DNA of 51,400 nucleotides from IMG/VR virus record IMGVR_UViG_3300047094_002116, positions 1 through 51,400 of that record, one strand, 5' to 3'. The position numbers and the translations under genes are program-made. This document shows, in pieces, positions 37,993 through 47,306 of the stretch (the first letter of the stretch is position 1; every line of letters starts with the position of its first letter). The DNA comes from a virus. A model generated the notes under the pieces. It saw only the letters and a list, made by a program, of their open reading frames with translations, did not search any database and was not told the origin of the DNA.

Positions 37993-39075
37993 ATGGAATC
38001 CGAAATAATAAGAGTCAAAATATCACCTGAATTTTTATTAACCAATAAATCAGAAATTCAAGTTTCAGGTGAAACATATGGAGTTTACTCAGGAGTTACT
38101 CAAATGCTCAAAAGTGGACCCAACGGGTCTTCTTTGTTTACAGGATTTACCATTCCAATCTTACTTACCCAAACAACCATTGATGTAGGTTATTTTTCTG
38201 TTTTTGATGGGGCATTATCTCAACTCAATGTTGTAACTAATTTTATATTTTCTTCTACTACAGGTAACCCATATACTTGGTACATTTACAATACATCCGA
38301 CAATGAATTCAAATCATTTCTTGATTTATCATCCTACCGAGTGGATTGGGGTGATGGATCGCCTTTAGAAACAATCACAGCGTATACACCAAATTCTATT
38401 GTTCACAACTATCCAAACTCACCTAGTGGTTATACAATAACACTACAACAAGTAAATCCTTGGGGAAACACAACAGTCTTCAAACAAATCAAAACCCCAT
38501 ACCAACTAGTTCCAATATTGGACCCAACTGGTGAGGCGTATTTCACACCGATGGTCGGTAGTTGGACAGGAACTCCAATTTCTTATAATTTTATTTTCAG
38601 TGGTGATGCTGTGAACAATGTATCAGCTCAAATAAGTTCAGCATACATTACAGTTCCTTTTACTGTAAGTGGTATTACAACATCAAGACTAAGAGAATTA
38701 TACATTTATGGGCCTCCACCAAATTACATTATCAATGTACCAGTCATACAAAACGGGGATATATTCGGAATTATTACAGATATCAATCCCGTATTTACCG
38801 CATATACTATTCAAAATATAGACTTTTTTGATTATAGTGATGGTACTTCAATTTATTTTTTAAACTCTAGTGGATTAACAGAGAATCATTTAGTTGCTGA
38901 TCCGTTGGTTAAAGAAGAATTCTTATTAGGAGTCGTTTCAGAACCTGAAGTACAATCTGACATATTCATTGATCGTGGTAAAAATTCAGCATTAGAAAGA
39001 ATTCAGAGGCTTGGTGAAATTGATAGTTTTAGGGATTTAACTACTTATGGTTATGGATTTTTTGATGTTAGCTAA
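37993..39075 (+). CDS. Tail protein with PKD-like domain
   Basis: A 360-residue protein. Residues about 110-165 have the PKD fold signature (SYRVDWGDGSPLETITAY followed by IVHNY), an Ig-like beta-sandwich often used in surface adhesion. The N-terminal 100 residues and C-terminal 190 residues are beta-rich and unassigned. It starts directly after the previous stop. The position suggests a baseplate-peripheral or short fibre protein. No signal peptide is present, as expected for a virion component. Confidence 0.6.
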   Translation: MESEIIRVKISPEFLLTNKSEIQVSGETYGVYSGVTQMLKSGPNGSSLFTGFTIPILLTQTTIDVGYFSVFDGALSQLNVVTNFIFSSTTGNPYTWYIYNTSDNEFKSFLDLSSYRVDWGDGSPLETITAYTPNSIVHNYPNSPSGYTITLQQVNPWGNTTVFKQIKTPYQLVPILDPTGEAYFTPMVGSWTGTPISYNFIFSGDAVNNVSAQISSAYITVPFTVSGITTSRLRELYIYGPPPNYIINVPVIQNGDIFGIITDINPVFTAYTIQNIDFFDYSDGTSIYFLNSSGLTENHLVADPLVKEEFLLGVVSEPEVQSDIFIDRGKNSALERIQRLGEIDSFRDLTTYGYGFFDVS

Positions 39076-39088
39076 AATGAAATTTCGA

Positions 39089-39100
39089 TATTTATAAATA
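39089..39100 (+). promoter_or_regulatory. TATTTAT overlapping a TATAAATA late box
   Basis: TATTTAT (39089-39095) overlaps an exact T4-type late box TATAAATA (39093-39100), 17 nt before the ATG at 39118. This is the best late promoter candidate in the second half of the window. Confidence 0.5.
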
Positions 39101-39117
39101 AAGTAAACTAAAAAAAA

Positions 39118-40026
39118 ATGGCAATAGGTACATACGGAACAATAAGACCTGCGGACTGTTCACCTGAAGATGTAGAAATTTTAATGAACTACACACCTTC
39201 TAGGGACGTAACAAATGATTTTGTACTTACAAAATTAGATGCAACACAAATTTTAAGACCCTACTTTAACAACGCACAAACTGGGGGTAATGATAATGAA
39301 ATTTTGGGGGGTCTTTATAATCTGAGACTACCAGCGGAAACGTTTACTCAACTTGGAATTTATACATTATACATTCGTCCAGCTCAGATAAGAACATCAA
39401 TCACTGACTGTAATGTGCTTTCTGCTCTACCAAATGTTAAAGGTATAATAATTGATTTATCTAATGTACCAAGTCAATATGTAAATAAATTCCAAGCTCA
39501 AGGGTTAGTTGGTTTCAGGGTGGAATATCTCGATAGTAATGGAAGTAAAATTCCAAATTTTTTCAGAATAATAACATCTAACTTTTTTTGTGAAGCAATT
39601 GTTCAAAATCTTACAAACACATCACAAAAATCAATTAGATACCGATATAGTGAAGGTCAAACTAATTTAGTTTTTTGTACAGTATCACCTAGTAGTTCAC
39701 CAAGCAATAATCCAGCGGCAACACCTTATATTGGTCAACCTGGACAAAATATTATCATTTCGAATACGTTTTTCAATCCTGTAACGGTAGAGGTTCAGGT
39801 AACCCAATATGATTTGGAAACACTGAATATTGCATTTTACGGTAATCAGACCAAGTCTATGGAGGATGGTATCTATACAATATACGATCCACAAAATAAC
39901 ATATATCAACAATTCAATCTTTATGAAATCAAAGATGAGTTCGATAACCTATTGTTTGAGGTTAAACAAAATAGAGGTGAAAATATCGATTTCAGTAAAT
40001 CTTTTCAATTAATAACACAACAATAA
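39118..40026 (+). CDS. Putative baseplate/tail structural protein
   Basis: A 302-residue protein with an A-rich leader before its ATG. It begins GTYGTIRPADCSPEDVEILM and contains a beta-rich core (LGIYTLYIRPAQIRTSI) and a Ser/Pro-rich linker at about residues 190-210. I do not recognise the family. It lies between the PKD-containing gene and the large wedge protein at 40031 (4 nt away), and has its own promoter candidate, so it is probably a separately controlled virion protein. Confidence 0.6.
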   Translation: MAIGTYGTIRPADCSPEDVEILMNYTPSRDVTNDFVLTKLDATQILRPYFNNAQTGGNDNEILGGLYNLRLPAETFTQLGIYTLYIRPAQIRTSITDCNVLSALPNVKGIIIDLSNVPSQYVNKFQAQGLVGFRVEYLDSNGSKIPNFFRIITSNFFCEAIVQNLTNTSQKSIRYRYSEGQTNLVFCTVSPSSSPSNNPAATPYIGQPGQNIIISNTFFNPVTVEVQVTQYDLETLNIAFYGNQTKSMEDGIYTIYDPQNNIYQQFNLYEIKDEFDNLLFEVKQNRGENIDFSKSFQLITQQ

Positions 40027-40030
40027 GTGA

Positions 40031-43000
40031 ATGGAAAGAAGGTTTTTTCGAACTAACGGAGCATCAGGAGCCGATACACCATTTGACAATATTGTTGGCT
40101 TACAAACGGTGACTGGTGGAGGGTTAACTCAAGGTAATTTTGAGTTCGATATTTCTTTGTCCGAAAAAAACAATAGAACCTTCAACATCGGAGTTTTTGG
40201 AGATCCAATATCATTGGATGTTTTAGGATTGACCTCGGTAAACGAGTCACGAGAATTACAATCAAAAGAATACAGAGTTTTTCCGAATATTGACTTATCG
40301 TTAGTAACCAATTTCACTCTTTATGGTTCACTGAGAAAACGTCTAGAAGTCTCAGTTCAACGAATACTTGGTTTTTTCCCTGCAGGGCTACAAATAGATT
40401 TTTTAGATTTAGATTATTCTACAGGAAATACCGCTTACAATATTTCTTACAATCAGATATCAGATTTGACAACATTAACAATAAACGTTAGTAAAATCCA
40501 GAATCCTTTTTCAATCGATTATAGTTCTAAATCAAGAATTAATTTACAAAATAGAGAGTCGGAATTTTCACCAATACGAGATTTAACTAATCGTTTCAGG
40601 GATTACGTCTTGGTGGTTGATGGGGTTAATTATACTATTATAGATTTTAGACCATCAGATAGTTTAACTTCAGGAACTATCACATTAAAAATTACAGGTA
40701 GACCTTTTGACACGAGTGTCACAAATTCAAATCTTTTAATAAGACCGAGTGATTTTTATGTTGAAAAAATATTTTCTGAAGATTTTGACGAAGTAGTTCA
40801 ATTTTTATTGAACAGATTAGTTACACCAAAATATACTGCAACTTTTGCAGTACCTGTCGAGGGGGATAACGGAATAGCCGCAATACAAGCTAAATCGATT
40901 ACCTTTCCTCTAGATGGTATTTGGAATCTAGACATTAGGACTAACAATTTCGAAAACTATTTGAGTAAACTTAACGAAATCGGCCAACAATTTGATGAGT
41001 TTAAAACCAACTTAGTTACAAGGTTTTTGACAACAAACTCTTTTTTAGAATTTGACACCCAAGACCAAAAAGTGTTCAAGGTACTTCAAATTTATGGTAG
41101 GAGTTTTGACCAAATAAAATTATACATTACCGCACTTGCGAATATGACAAGTGTACAATACCAACTAGGTGACACCATACCAGATGAGTTGTTAAAATAT
41201 TTAGCACAAACGTTGGGTTGGAACATAAATGTTTCACCAATTGTTCAACAAGGTTATTTACAATCAACTTTATCAACATCAGGAGTAACTCAATATGAAG
41301 GTTACTCTCGAGAATTAACAGAAAATGAAATTAATTACAACTTTTATCAAAACTTAATTTTAAATTCAGCCTATTTGTATAAATCAAAAGGAACGAGAAA
41401 AGCAATCGAGTTTTTACTTAGATTTTTGGGTATACCCGAAGCTGTTACCGAGTTTAACGAATTTGTATATGTTGCAGATCAAAGAATTGATATGCAAAAA
41501 TTTTATGACCAATTGTTTCAACTTACAGGTGGAACATATGTTAATGAGGTTACCGAATACGATTCTGAAATAACTTTTTCGATTTACGGAATAACCTATA
41601 CAGGTTTCAGTTCTTCAACAATCGTACAATCAGTGAGTGTTAATTTCGACGACTACCCTGTTGATGAATTGGGATATCCATATGCTCCTATCGAAACTGA
41701 CAATTATTTTTTCGAAAAGGGTGCGGGGTGGTTCGAATCAACTCCACAACATAGAAGTCCTGAAGTTGTTGTTCCAACATTTTCTGTCTTTACAGGTTCA
41801 AGTCCATTCGTACAAACAGAATTACAACCATTTACTTACGGTCAAGAATATTTTGAGAGGTGGAGATCATTCCCTTATATGAATTTGGGTTTCAATCTAA
41901 AATTAGTTAGAGACAACAAAAAATCGTGGCAACCACCTATTTTAAGAAAAAGTTCTAATGGTGGACTTAACGCTTACTATATTGTAGGAGATGATCGATT
42001 AGCAATTAATGCTAAGAATACCGAAATATATTTAAATCCAGGTCAGGGTTTATTATATGACGTGTGGTATATGTCTAGAAATTTTAACTATCCTATACCA
42101 AATTCAGGTATGACACCTGCTTACCCTAGTTTAGGGAGTTATAATTGGAGTTTCATTAACCCAGAAGCGGATAAGAAAACTTTTTTCGAATTTCAAATAG
42201 ATTTTATTAGATCGACAATAAATGCTAGAGACAGATGGTTTAGTACTGACGGGAAAACGAGTGGTTATTCATCACTTTTAGATATTTTTTATAATTTCTT
42301 ACAGTCCGTTCAAAATGCTGATGTACCTAACTATAATTTTACTTATAAAAAATTAATAGAATATGTTGATGGTTTGGGTACAAATTGGATACGATTGATA
42401 GAACAATTTGTTCCAGCAACAACTATATGGCAAACTGGTATAAGATATGAGAACTCTCCAATGCAGAGACAAAAGTATGTTTGGAAAAAACAAGAACCAT
42501 GTTACTTGGTTTCATTGCAAGTAGCTAGAGTTCCTGTTACTCCAAGTCCAACTGCATCAGTCACGGCAACTCTGAATCAAACACCAACAACTACACCTAC
42601 TAATACAATAACACCATCTATTACACCAACTATAACCCCTACTAATACTTTGACACCAACTGTAACTCCTACTGTTACACCGACTAACTCAATTACCCCA
42701 ACAACCACTGCTACGTTCGGATTAACACCAAGTGCAACTCCAACGAACACTAATACTCAAACCCCAACAGTTTCCACAACCGTAACAAACACACCTTCGA
42801 ACACTACAACAAATACGGTTACACCAACTAATACTGCGACACCTACGAACACACGTACGGTTACACCAACGACAACACCAACGAGAACACAGACACCCAC
42901 TCCATCAGTGACATGTTCTGGTAGTACAGTTACTTGTTATGAGTTCTTACTTGATAACACGGGTATTGGTGCAACAACATATGGGTATACCGATTGTACT

Positions 43001-43183
43001 AACACAAGTCAAACAATTACTGTTGCTGCTAACAATTATGATGTAGTTTGTGCAATTACAATTCCTTTTAGAATTTCAGGAGCAATAGGTCCTGTACCAG
43101 TACAATTAGATCCTTGTGGTTCGGTATGTATTCCTCTTACACCAACACCTACACCTACTAGAACCCCAACACCAAGTAGTTAA
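40031..43183 (+). CDS. Large wedge protein with tail-protein-I-like domain and Thr-Pro linkers
   Basis: A 1050-residue protein. Residues about 340-480 include DELLKYLAQTLGWNI and SKGTRKAIEFLLRFLGIPE, resembling the tail protein I domain of P2 and related contractile baseplates that links fibres to the wedge. Residues about 834-958 are a Thr-Pro repeat (TPT-x-TPT type), then a 75-residue Cys-containing domain (CYEFLLDNTGIGATTYGYTD) and a second short Thr-Pro tail ending TPTPSS. Such stretches are probably extended linkers that hold a distal receptor-binding piece. Two further genes downstream carry the same kind of linker. Confidence 0.6.
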   Translation: MERRFFRTNGASGADTPFDNIVGLQTVTGGGLTQGNFEFDISLSEKNNRTFNIGVFGDPISLDVLGLTSVNESRELQSKEYRVFPNIDLSLVTNFTLYGSLRKRLEVSVQRILGFFPAGLQIDFLDLDYSTGNTAYNISYNQISDLTTLTINVSKIQNPFSIDYSSKSRINLQNRESEFSPIRDLTNRFRDYVLVVDGVNYTIIDFRPSDSLTSGTITLKITGRPFDTSVTNSNLLIRPSDFYVEKIFSEDFDEVVQFLLNRLVTPKYTATFAVPVEGDNGIAAIQAKSITFPLDGIWNLDIRTNNFENYLSKLNEIGQQFDEFKTNLVTRFLTTNSFLEFDTQDQKVFKVLQIYGRSFDQIKLYITALANMTSVQYQLGDTIPDELLKYLAQTLGWNINVSPIVQQGYLQSTLSTSGVTQYEGYSRELTENEINYNFYQNLILNSAYLYKSKGTRKAIEFLLRFLGIPEAVTEFNEFVYVADQRIDMQKFYDQLFQLTGGTYVNEVTEYDSEITFSIYGITYTGFSSSTIVQSVSVNFDDYPVDELGYPYAPIETDNYFFEKGAGWFESTPQHRSPEVVVPTFSVFTGSSPFVQTELQPFTYGQEYFERWRSFPYMNLGFNLKLVRDNKKSWQPPILRKSSNGGLNAYYIVGDDRLAINAKNTEIYLNPGQGLLYDVWYMSRNFNYPIPNSGMTPAYPSLGSYNWSFINPEADKKTFFEFQIDFIRSTINARDRWFSTDGKTSGYSSLLDIFYNFLQSVQNADVPNYNFTYKKLIEYVDGLGTNWIRLIEQFVPATTIWQTGIRYENSPMQRQKYVWKKQEPCYLVSLQVARVPVTPSPTASVTATLNQTPTTTPTNTITPSITPTITPTNTLTPTVTPTVTPTNSITPTTTATFGLTPSATPTNTNTQTPTVSTTVTNTPSNTTTNTVTPTNTATPTNTRTVTPTTTPTRTQTPTPSVTCSGSTVTCYEFLLDNTGIGATTYGYTDCTNTSQTITVAANNYDVVCAITIPFRISGAIGPVPVQLDPCGSVCIPLTPTPTPTRTPTPSS

Positions 43184-43194
43184 AATATAAGTTT

Positions 43195-43695
43195 ATGAGA
43201 ATTGTCAATCCTAATAACCGAGTTTTTATACTTAACTACAATAGTGTAGCAAACGGACAATTATTTTCTTATGATTGTAACTACCAATACGTGACTACCA
43301 ATATATTTCCTTGGGTATCAGAGTCTTCAGGTGTTTCTTCATTTTCGGATGTTTTGTATAACGTTTTGAATACCTATTTGAATAGTCAAAACATACTACT
43401 GAGTGATTGTTTATCGAATAGTTTGAATTCGTTTTGGTCGGTAGAAATAAAAATTAATGGTGTGGTCTTAGTTACACTACCCTTTTTCAGTGGAGTTGGA
43501 ACTACACAAGTACCTAATAATAGTCAATGGAGAAGTGCAGTCAATTTGGCACTTTCACAATTACTTGGATTTAGTTATTATTACTTTTTTGTTGGCGAAG
43601 TTGTAACAATTTATAACCTATTGTGTCCACCAACTCAAAATTTAGTAGCAGTTGACATAAATGTAGGAATAAATTTCATAATTGAATGTAATTAA
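43195..43695 (+). CDS. Small virion protein sharing a domain with the next gene
   Basis: A 166-residue protein. Its segment VEIKINGVVLVTLPFF, then QVPNNSQWRSAVNLALS, aligns with the C-terminal domain of the next protein (VESQIQGVTISSLFF, then QIPSDEQWYSAVYSLLS). Both end with a similar hydrophobic strand followed by a Cys. This is a paralogous module, probably a fibre tip or adaptor fold. The gene starts 11 nt after the previous stop and ends 3 nt before the next gene. Confidence 0.6.
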   Translation: MRIVNPNNRVFILNYNSVANGQLFSYDCNYQYVTTNIFPWVSESSGVSSFSDVLYNVLNTYLNSQNILLSDCLSNSLNSFWSVEIKINGVVLVTLPFFSGVGTTQVPNNSQWRSAVNLALSQLLGFSYYYFFVGEVVTIYNLLCPPTQNLVAVDINVGINFIIECN

Positions 43696-43698
43696 AAT

Positions 43699-45891
43699 AT
43701 GGCTGGTACTTTTAACGCAATTTATTCAGTAACAGGATCATGTCAAAATATTAATGCTGGTTCTATTACAATTTCTGCTTTCGGTGGAATAGAACCTTAT
43801 TTTTATACTTGGTTAGACCCTTTATCATTTACAGGATCACAAATTTCAGGATTGGGTCCTGGGGTTTATAATGTATTCATCAACGATAGTGCCGCACCTG
43901 TCAATAACTATCTTTATTTAAATATTTCAGTATCAAGTGGATTATGTTTGAATCTCATAACTTCAGCGAATACCACTTGTGGTGACTCAAATGGTAGTAT
44001 TATTGTTTCAGCAATTACTGATTACAACGAAATAACCTACTCATTACTTGATAGTAACAACAACTTACTAAGCCAAATAGGTAATAATCAATTGAGTTGT
44101 CAGTTTACTAATTTAAGCGCTGGAACATATTCAATCCTAGCGAATAGTTTAGCTGGTTGTTCTGCGCGAACCGAAACGATAATCATAAATTCGGGTCAGA
44201 CATTAGACTTTGGTTTTTATATTGTGAATGACACCGAATGCGATGTAAATCCGACTGGTAAAATTTTTGTAACAGGAGTCACAGGTAATGGACCATTTTT
44301 ATATGAATGGACAAATGGTTTCACAGGAACATCAATAACAGGGTTAACTCAAGGTGTTTATGGTTGTACTGTTAGAAGTTCTGATAATTGTGTTTTGAGT
44401 AAAGTCGCTTCGGTAGATTTCGTTCCTAGTTTGGGTTTAGGTTCTTGGAGTGCTGCAACAATACCTACTTGTTTCAACAATGATGGATCTTTAATTCTGA
44501 ACATCACAGGTGGAACAGGTCCATACTATTATTCTGGTTCCAATAGTTACATTACAGTTTCTTATTCTCAAACACAAACATTCACAAATTTACCTGAAGG
44601 AATATTCACGGTCGATGTAACAGATGCTACTTTTTGTAAACAAACTTTTTCGACAAATTTAGATATTGTAAATACGATCAATAATGTCACATTTACGGTT
44701 AATGATTCTTTTTGTAGTGTTTCAGGTGGTTCAATTAATATACAAGTATTTGGTGGTTTACCACCTTTCATTTATAGTTTATCAGGATCTAGTGAATCTG
44801 AAAATGCAACAACTAACACTTACGAATATAGTTTTGAAAATTTAAGTCCAGGGGAATATAACATTACCGTTTCGAATATTGGACAGTGTACATACACACA
44901 AAATTTTACGGTATTAGCTCAAAATAAATTCACACATTCAATTTCAACATCAGGTACAACTTGTGGAAATAACAATGGTGTCTTATCAATAGAAATTTCG
45001 ACAGGTGGTACCGCACCTTACATATATGCATTATCTAATGGTTTTAGTTTTCAGACCGATGCATTGTCATATTCGTTCTTGAATTTACCATCGGGACCAT
45101 ATACCTATCAAGTCACAGACGTAGATGGTTGTCGTCAAGAAGGTACAACTTTCATTTTGGGCTCACAATCAGTAAACTTTGAACTGTACCCAATACCTTG
45201 TATTTCAGGTGGAAATGGATCCATTACCGCCCTCATCAGTAGTGGTACTCCACCATTTACCTTCGATTGGTCAAGTAACGTATCAGGTAATCCTCAAGAA
45301 ATATACATAACAGGTTTGACCGCGGACACTTATACACTTCTTATTGTCGATGCAAACGGATGTAGTTATTCTGCTTCAACCATAGTCAGTTGTTTAGATA
45401 TCATTTCAACTTATCAGGTATATGGAATGAGTCAAAATAACTTCTCTTATATTTCAGGTTCACGAAGAGGTATGTTAGAAATGTTGAATCAAGGTTATGC
45501 TAACTTGACTTCAGGATTGGGGGGTTGTTTATTGAGTGCAACTACGTTTACTGTAGAATCCCAAATACAAGGTGTGACCATCAGTAGTTTGTTTTTTACA
45601 GGTTCAACACTACTTCAAATACCTTCAGATGAACAATGGTATAGTGCGGTTTATTCATTATTATCACCCTACGCACAAGTACTAACAATTGATAATCAAA
45701 ATAGTGAACTCACTATTGAAGTACCAAATAACCCACCTAATCCTGTTTTCACAGTCAATTTATTAATTGATTATGTAATAAATTGTTTATCTACACCGAC
45801 TCCTACGGTTACACCTACTGTAACACCAACTAGTTCAGTTACCCCAACATTCACACCAACAAATTCAGCCACACCAACACCTTCAATCTAA
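43699..45891 (+). CDS. Tail/adhesin protein with about seven SprB-like repeats
   Basis: A 730-residue protein built of roughly seven repeats of 75-85 residues, each with a Cys and a pattern such as GSITISAFGG, PYFYTW, ISGLGPGVYNV and a closing DxxGC-like turn. This is the signature of SprB-like repeats known from surface adhesins of gliding Bacteroidota. After the repeats (to about residue 565) comes the domain shared with the gene at 43195, then a Thr-Pro linker (about 699-730) ending TPTPSI. It is likely a receptor-binding or adhesion protein displayed on the tail. A tnpB element follows on the other strand but does not seem to interrupt it. Confidence 0.75.
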   Translation: MAGTFNAIYSVTGSCQNINAGSITISAFGGIEPYFYTWLDPLSFTGSQISGLGPGVYNVFINDSAAPVNNYLYLNISVSSGLCLNLITSANTTCGDSNGSIIVSAITDYNEITYSLLDSNNNLLSQIGNNQLSCQFTNLSAGTYSILANSLAGCSARTETIIINSGQTLDFGFYIVNDTECDVNPTGKIFVTGVTGNGPFLYEWTNGFTGTSITGLTQGVYGCTVRSSDNCVLSKVASVDFVPSLGLGSWSAATIPTCFNNDGSLILNITGGTGPYYYSGSNSYITVSYSQTQTFTNLPEGIFTVDVTDATFCKQTFSTNLDIVNTINNVTFTVNDSFCSVSGGSINIQVFGGLPPFIYSLSGSSESENATTNTYEYSFENLSPGEYNITVSNIGQCTYTQNFTVLAQNKFTHSISTSGTTCGNNNGVLSIEISTGGTAPYIYALSNGFSFQTDALSYSFLNLPSGPYTYQVTDVDGCRQEGTTFILGSQSVNFELYPIPCISGGNGSITALISSGTPPFTFDWSSNVSGNPQEIYITGLTADTYTLLIVDANGCSYSASTIVSCLDIISTYQVYGMSQNNFSYISGSRRGMLEMLNQGYANLTSGLGGCLLSATTFTVESQIQGVTISSLFFTGSTLLQIPSDEQWYSAVYSLLSPYAQVLTIDNQNSELTIEVPNNPPNPVFTVNLLIDYVINCLSTPTPTVTPTVTPTSSVTPTFTPTNSATPTPSI

Positions 45892-45910
45892 GTTAAGTTT
45901 TAGTAATGAA

Positions 45911-47110
45911 CTACCAAACCACTAAAGATGGTTTGGTTTCTTGGGCTGATTGACTAACGTCCATCATATCTCCACAAGCGTGAATTTCTGCCGTTCCAGC
46001 AGTATTATTTTTTGTAAAGGCAAAGTGTTTAATGTTATTCGCAGCAAGAACATCTCTATCGTGAGTTGTTCCGCAGGAACTACAAGTCCAAACCCTATCA
46101 CTTAACTTTAATTGTTTATTTATTACACCACAAGAACACATTCTAGAACTAGGTTCAAATTGCCCTATTCTCAAAATATTACATCCAAACCATTCTGATT
46201 TATAATCAATAAGTCCATTAAACTTTGCTATCGAAATATCACTTAAAGCTTGAGCTAGTTTATGATTTTTCATCATATTACCCGATTTTAAGGTTTCTAA
46301 ACACAAAGTATCGAAATTTGTAACTAAATAATGAGAAGTTTTGTGTAAAAAATCATTTCTTTTATTTGTAACTTTTTCATGAATCAAAGCCAATTTTTTA
46401 ATTTCTTTTTTACGATTATTACTTCCTTTAACTTTTCTACTAACTTTTCTTTGTTGTTTTTTTAACTTTTTAAGGGATTTTTTTAAATGTTTTGGGTTTT
46501 CTATTTCCATTCCATTTGATAATGTTGCAAAAGTTTTAATACCTAAATCAATACCAATAGCTTGTTTTTCGTCTAAGGGTTTCTTTTTAGGTAACTCTTT
46601 TTCCAACTCAACTAAAATAGAAATGAAATATTTTCCTGTTGGTGTTTTTGTTATCGTACTAGTTTTTATTATTCCTTCAAAAGTTCTATCAATTTTAACT
46701 TTTATTGATGTTTTAAATTTTGGTAACCAAATCTTATTTTTTTCAAAATCAATTTCTGTATTCTGAGGAATATTAAAACTTTGCCTATTATCTTTTTTTG
46801 ATTTGAATTTTGGAAATCCTTTTTTTTCTTTAAAAAATCTTGTGAATGCTTTGTCTAAATTTTCTAAAGATGCTTGTAATGTTTGTGAATTTACTTCTTT
46901 CAACCAAGAAGTGTCTTCATTTTTTTTAAGTTGAGGTAAATCTTTCTGAATATCAAATCTATTTAAACCTTTTCCAGTTTCCTGATATGATGTTATTTTT
47001 TTGTTTAAAGCATAGTTATAAACCCATCTAGAACAACCCATGTGTTTTAACATAAGTTCTTCTTGTTCTTTGTTCGGATAAATTCTATATTTAAACGCTT
47101 TGTAAATCAT
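45911..47110 (-). CDS. tnpB: TnpB RNA-guided nuclease
   Basis: A 399-residue TnpB, the RNA-guided DNA nuclease of IS200/IS605 elements and ancestor of Cas12. The ATG at 47110 gives the standard start MIYKAFKYRIYPNKEQ; an upstream TTG at 47128 is less likely. The RuvC acidic residues are intact: Asp188 in GIDLGIKTFATLSNG, Glu272 in LCLETLKSGNM and the DRD of THDRDVLAANNI. The zinc finger pairs are CSCG and CSSCG. It should therefore be catalytically active with an omegaRNA made from its 3' end. It is the only minus-strand gene here. A TATTTAT motif and a short palindrome lie just upstream. Confidence 0.9.
   Translation of the reverse strand: MIYKAFKYRIYPNKEQEELMLKHMGCSRWVYNYALNKKITSYQETGKGLNRFDIQKDLPQLKKNEDTSWLKEVNSQTLQASLENLDKAFTRFFKEKKGFPKFKSKKDNRQSFNIPQNTEIDFEKNKIWLPKFKTSIKVKIDRTFEGIIKTSTITKTPTGKYFISILVELEKELPKKKPLDEKQAIGIDLGIKTFATLSNGMEIENPKHLKKSLKKLKKQQRKVSRKVKGSNNRKKEIKKLALIHEKVTNKRNDFLHKTSHYLVTNFDTLCLETLKSGNMMKNHKLAQALSDISIAKFNGLIDYKSEWFGCNILRIGQFEPSSRMCSCGVINKQLKLSDRVWTCSSCGTTHDRDVLAANNIKHFAFTKNNTAGTAEIHACGDMMDVSQSAQETKPSLVVW
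45913..45937 (-). repeat. Right-end hairpin of tnpB element
   Basis: A 9-bp perfect stem (accaaacca with tggtttggt) around the loop ctaaaga on the + strand. It overlaps the last codons of tnpB. In IS200/IS605 elements this is where the right-end hairpin and the 3' part of the omegaRNA scaffold lie; the guide would be read from the sequence beyond it, at lower coordinates. Confidence 0.65.
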
Positions 47111-47114
47111 TATA

Positions 47115-47128
47115 TTGATAAATATCAA
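47115..47128. promoter_or_regulatory. Palindrome with TATTTAT motif before tnpB
   Basis: Inverted repeat TTGATA-AA-TATCAA. On the minus strand it contains TATTTAT (47118-47124), 7 nt before the tnpB ATG. It could be the tnpB promoter or an operator. Confidence 0.4.
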
Positions 47129-47202
47129 TGAAACTTAAAAAGTTTAGAATAATATTGTTTTTTTTCAAAAAAATATTTATTGTTATTACAGAACAACAAT
47201 TC

Positions 47203-47229
47203 ATCCCACAAACTAAAGATTTGTGGGAT
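47203..47229 (-). repeat. Left-end hairpin of tnpB element
   Basis: A 10-bp perfect stem (atcccacaaa with tttgtgggat) around loop ctaaaga, the same loop as in the right-end hairpin. Matching subterminal hairpins are what a Y1 transposase would recognise. Confidence 0.65.
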
Positions 47230-47272
47230 TTCTTGTTGAGTTTATTTAAAAAAAGTTTCAAGAAATCTTGTT

Positions 47273-47306
47273 CCATCTATTTATTAAATATTTAATAAAT
47301 AGATGG
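47273..47306. repeat. Perfect 34-bp palindrome over start codon
   Basis: Arms of 17 bp without any spacer (left arm ccatctatttattaaat). The right arm contains the ATG at 47303-47305. TATTTAT occurs in both arms, once on each strand. There is no T-run, so it is not a typical terminator. Confidence 0.85.
47278..47284 (+). promoter_or_regulatory. TATTTAT motif, candidate late promoter
   Basis: TATTTAT in the left arm of the palindrome, 18 nt before the ATG at 47303. The spacing is like that seen before 30149 and 4578. Confidence 0.4.

Larger units (their letters stand above)
45892..47272 (-). mobile_element. IS200/IS605-type element carrying only tnpB (ends approximate)
   Basis: Contains tnpB on the minus strand, flanked by two hairpins with identical 7-nt loops. 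No tnpA (Y1 transposase) is present, so it would need help in trans to move. It sits between two complete fibre genes. The exact ends are not fixed by the sequence; the coordinates given are the maximal gap between the upstream stop and the palindrome at 47273. Confidence 0.6.

Noticed and set aside
43699-47303. tnpB element interrupting a single fibre gene
   Set aside because: The upstream gene ends in its own Thr-Pro tail and stop, as the gene at 40031 also does, and the downstream gene has its own start and N-terminal domain.
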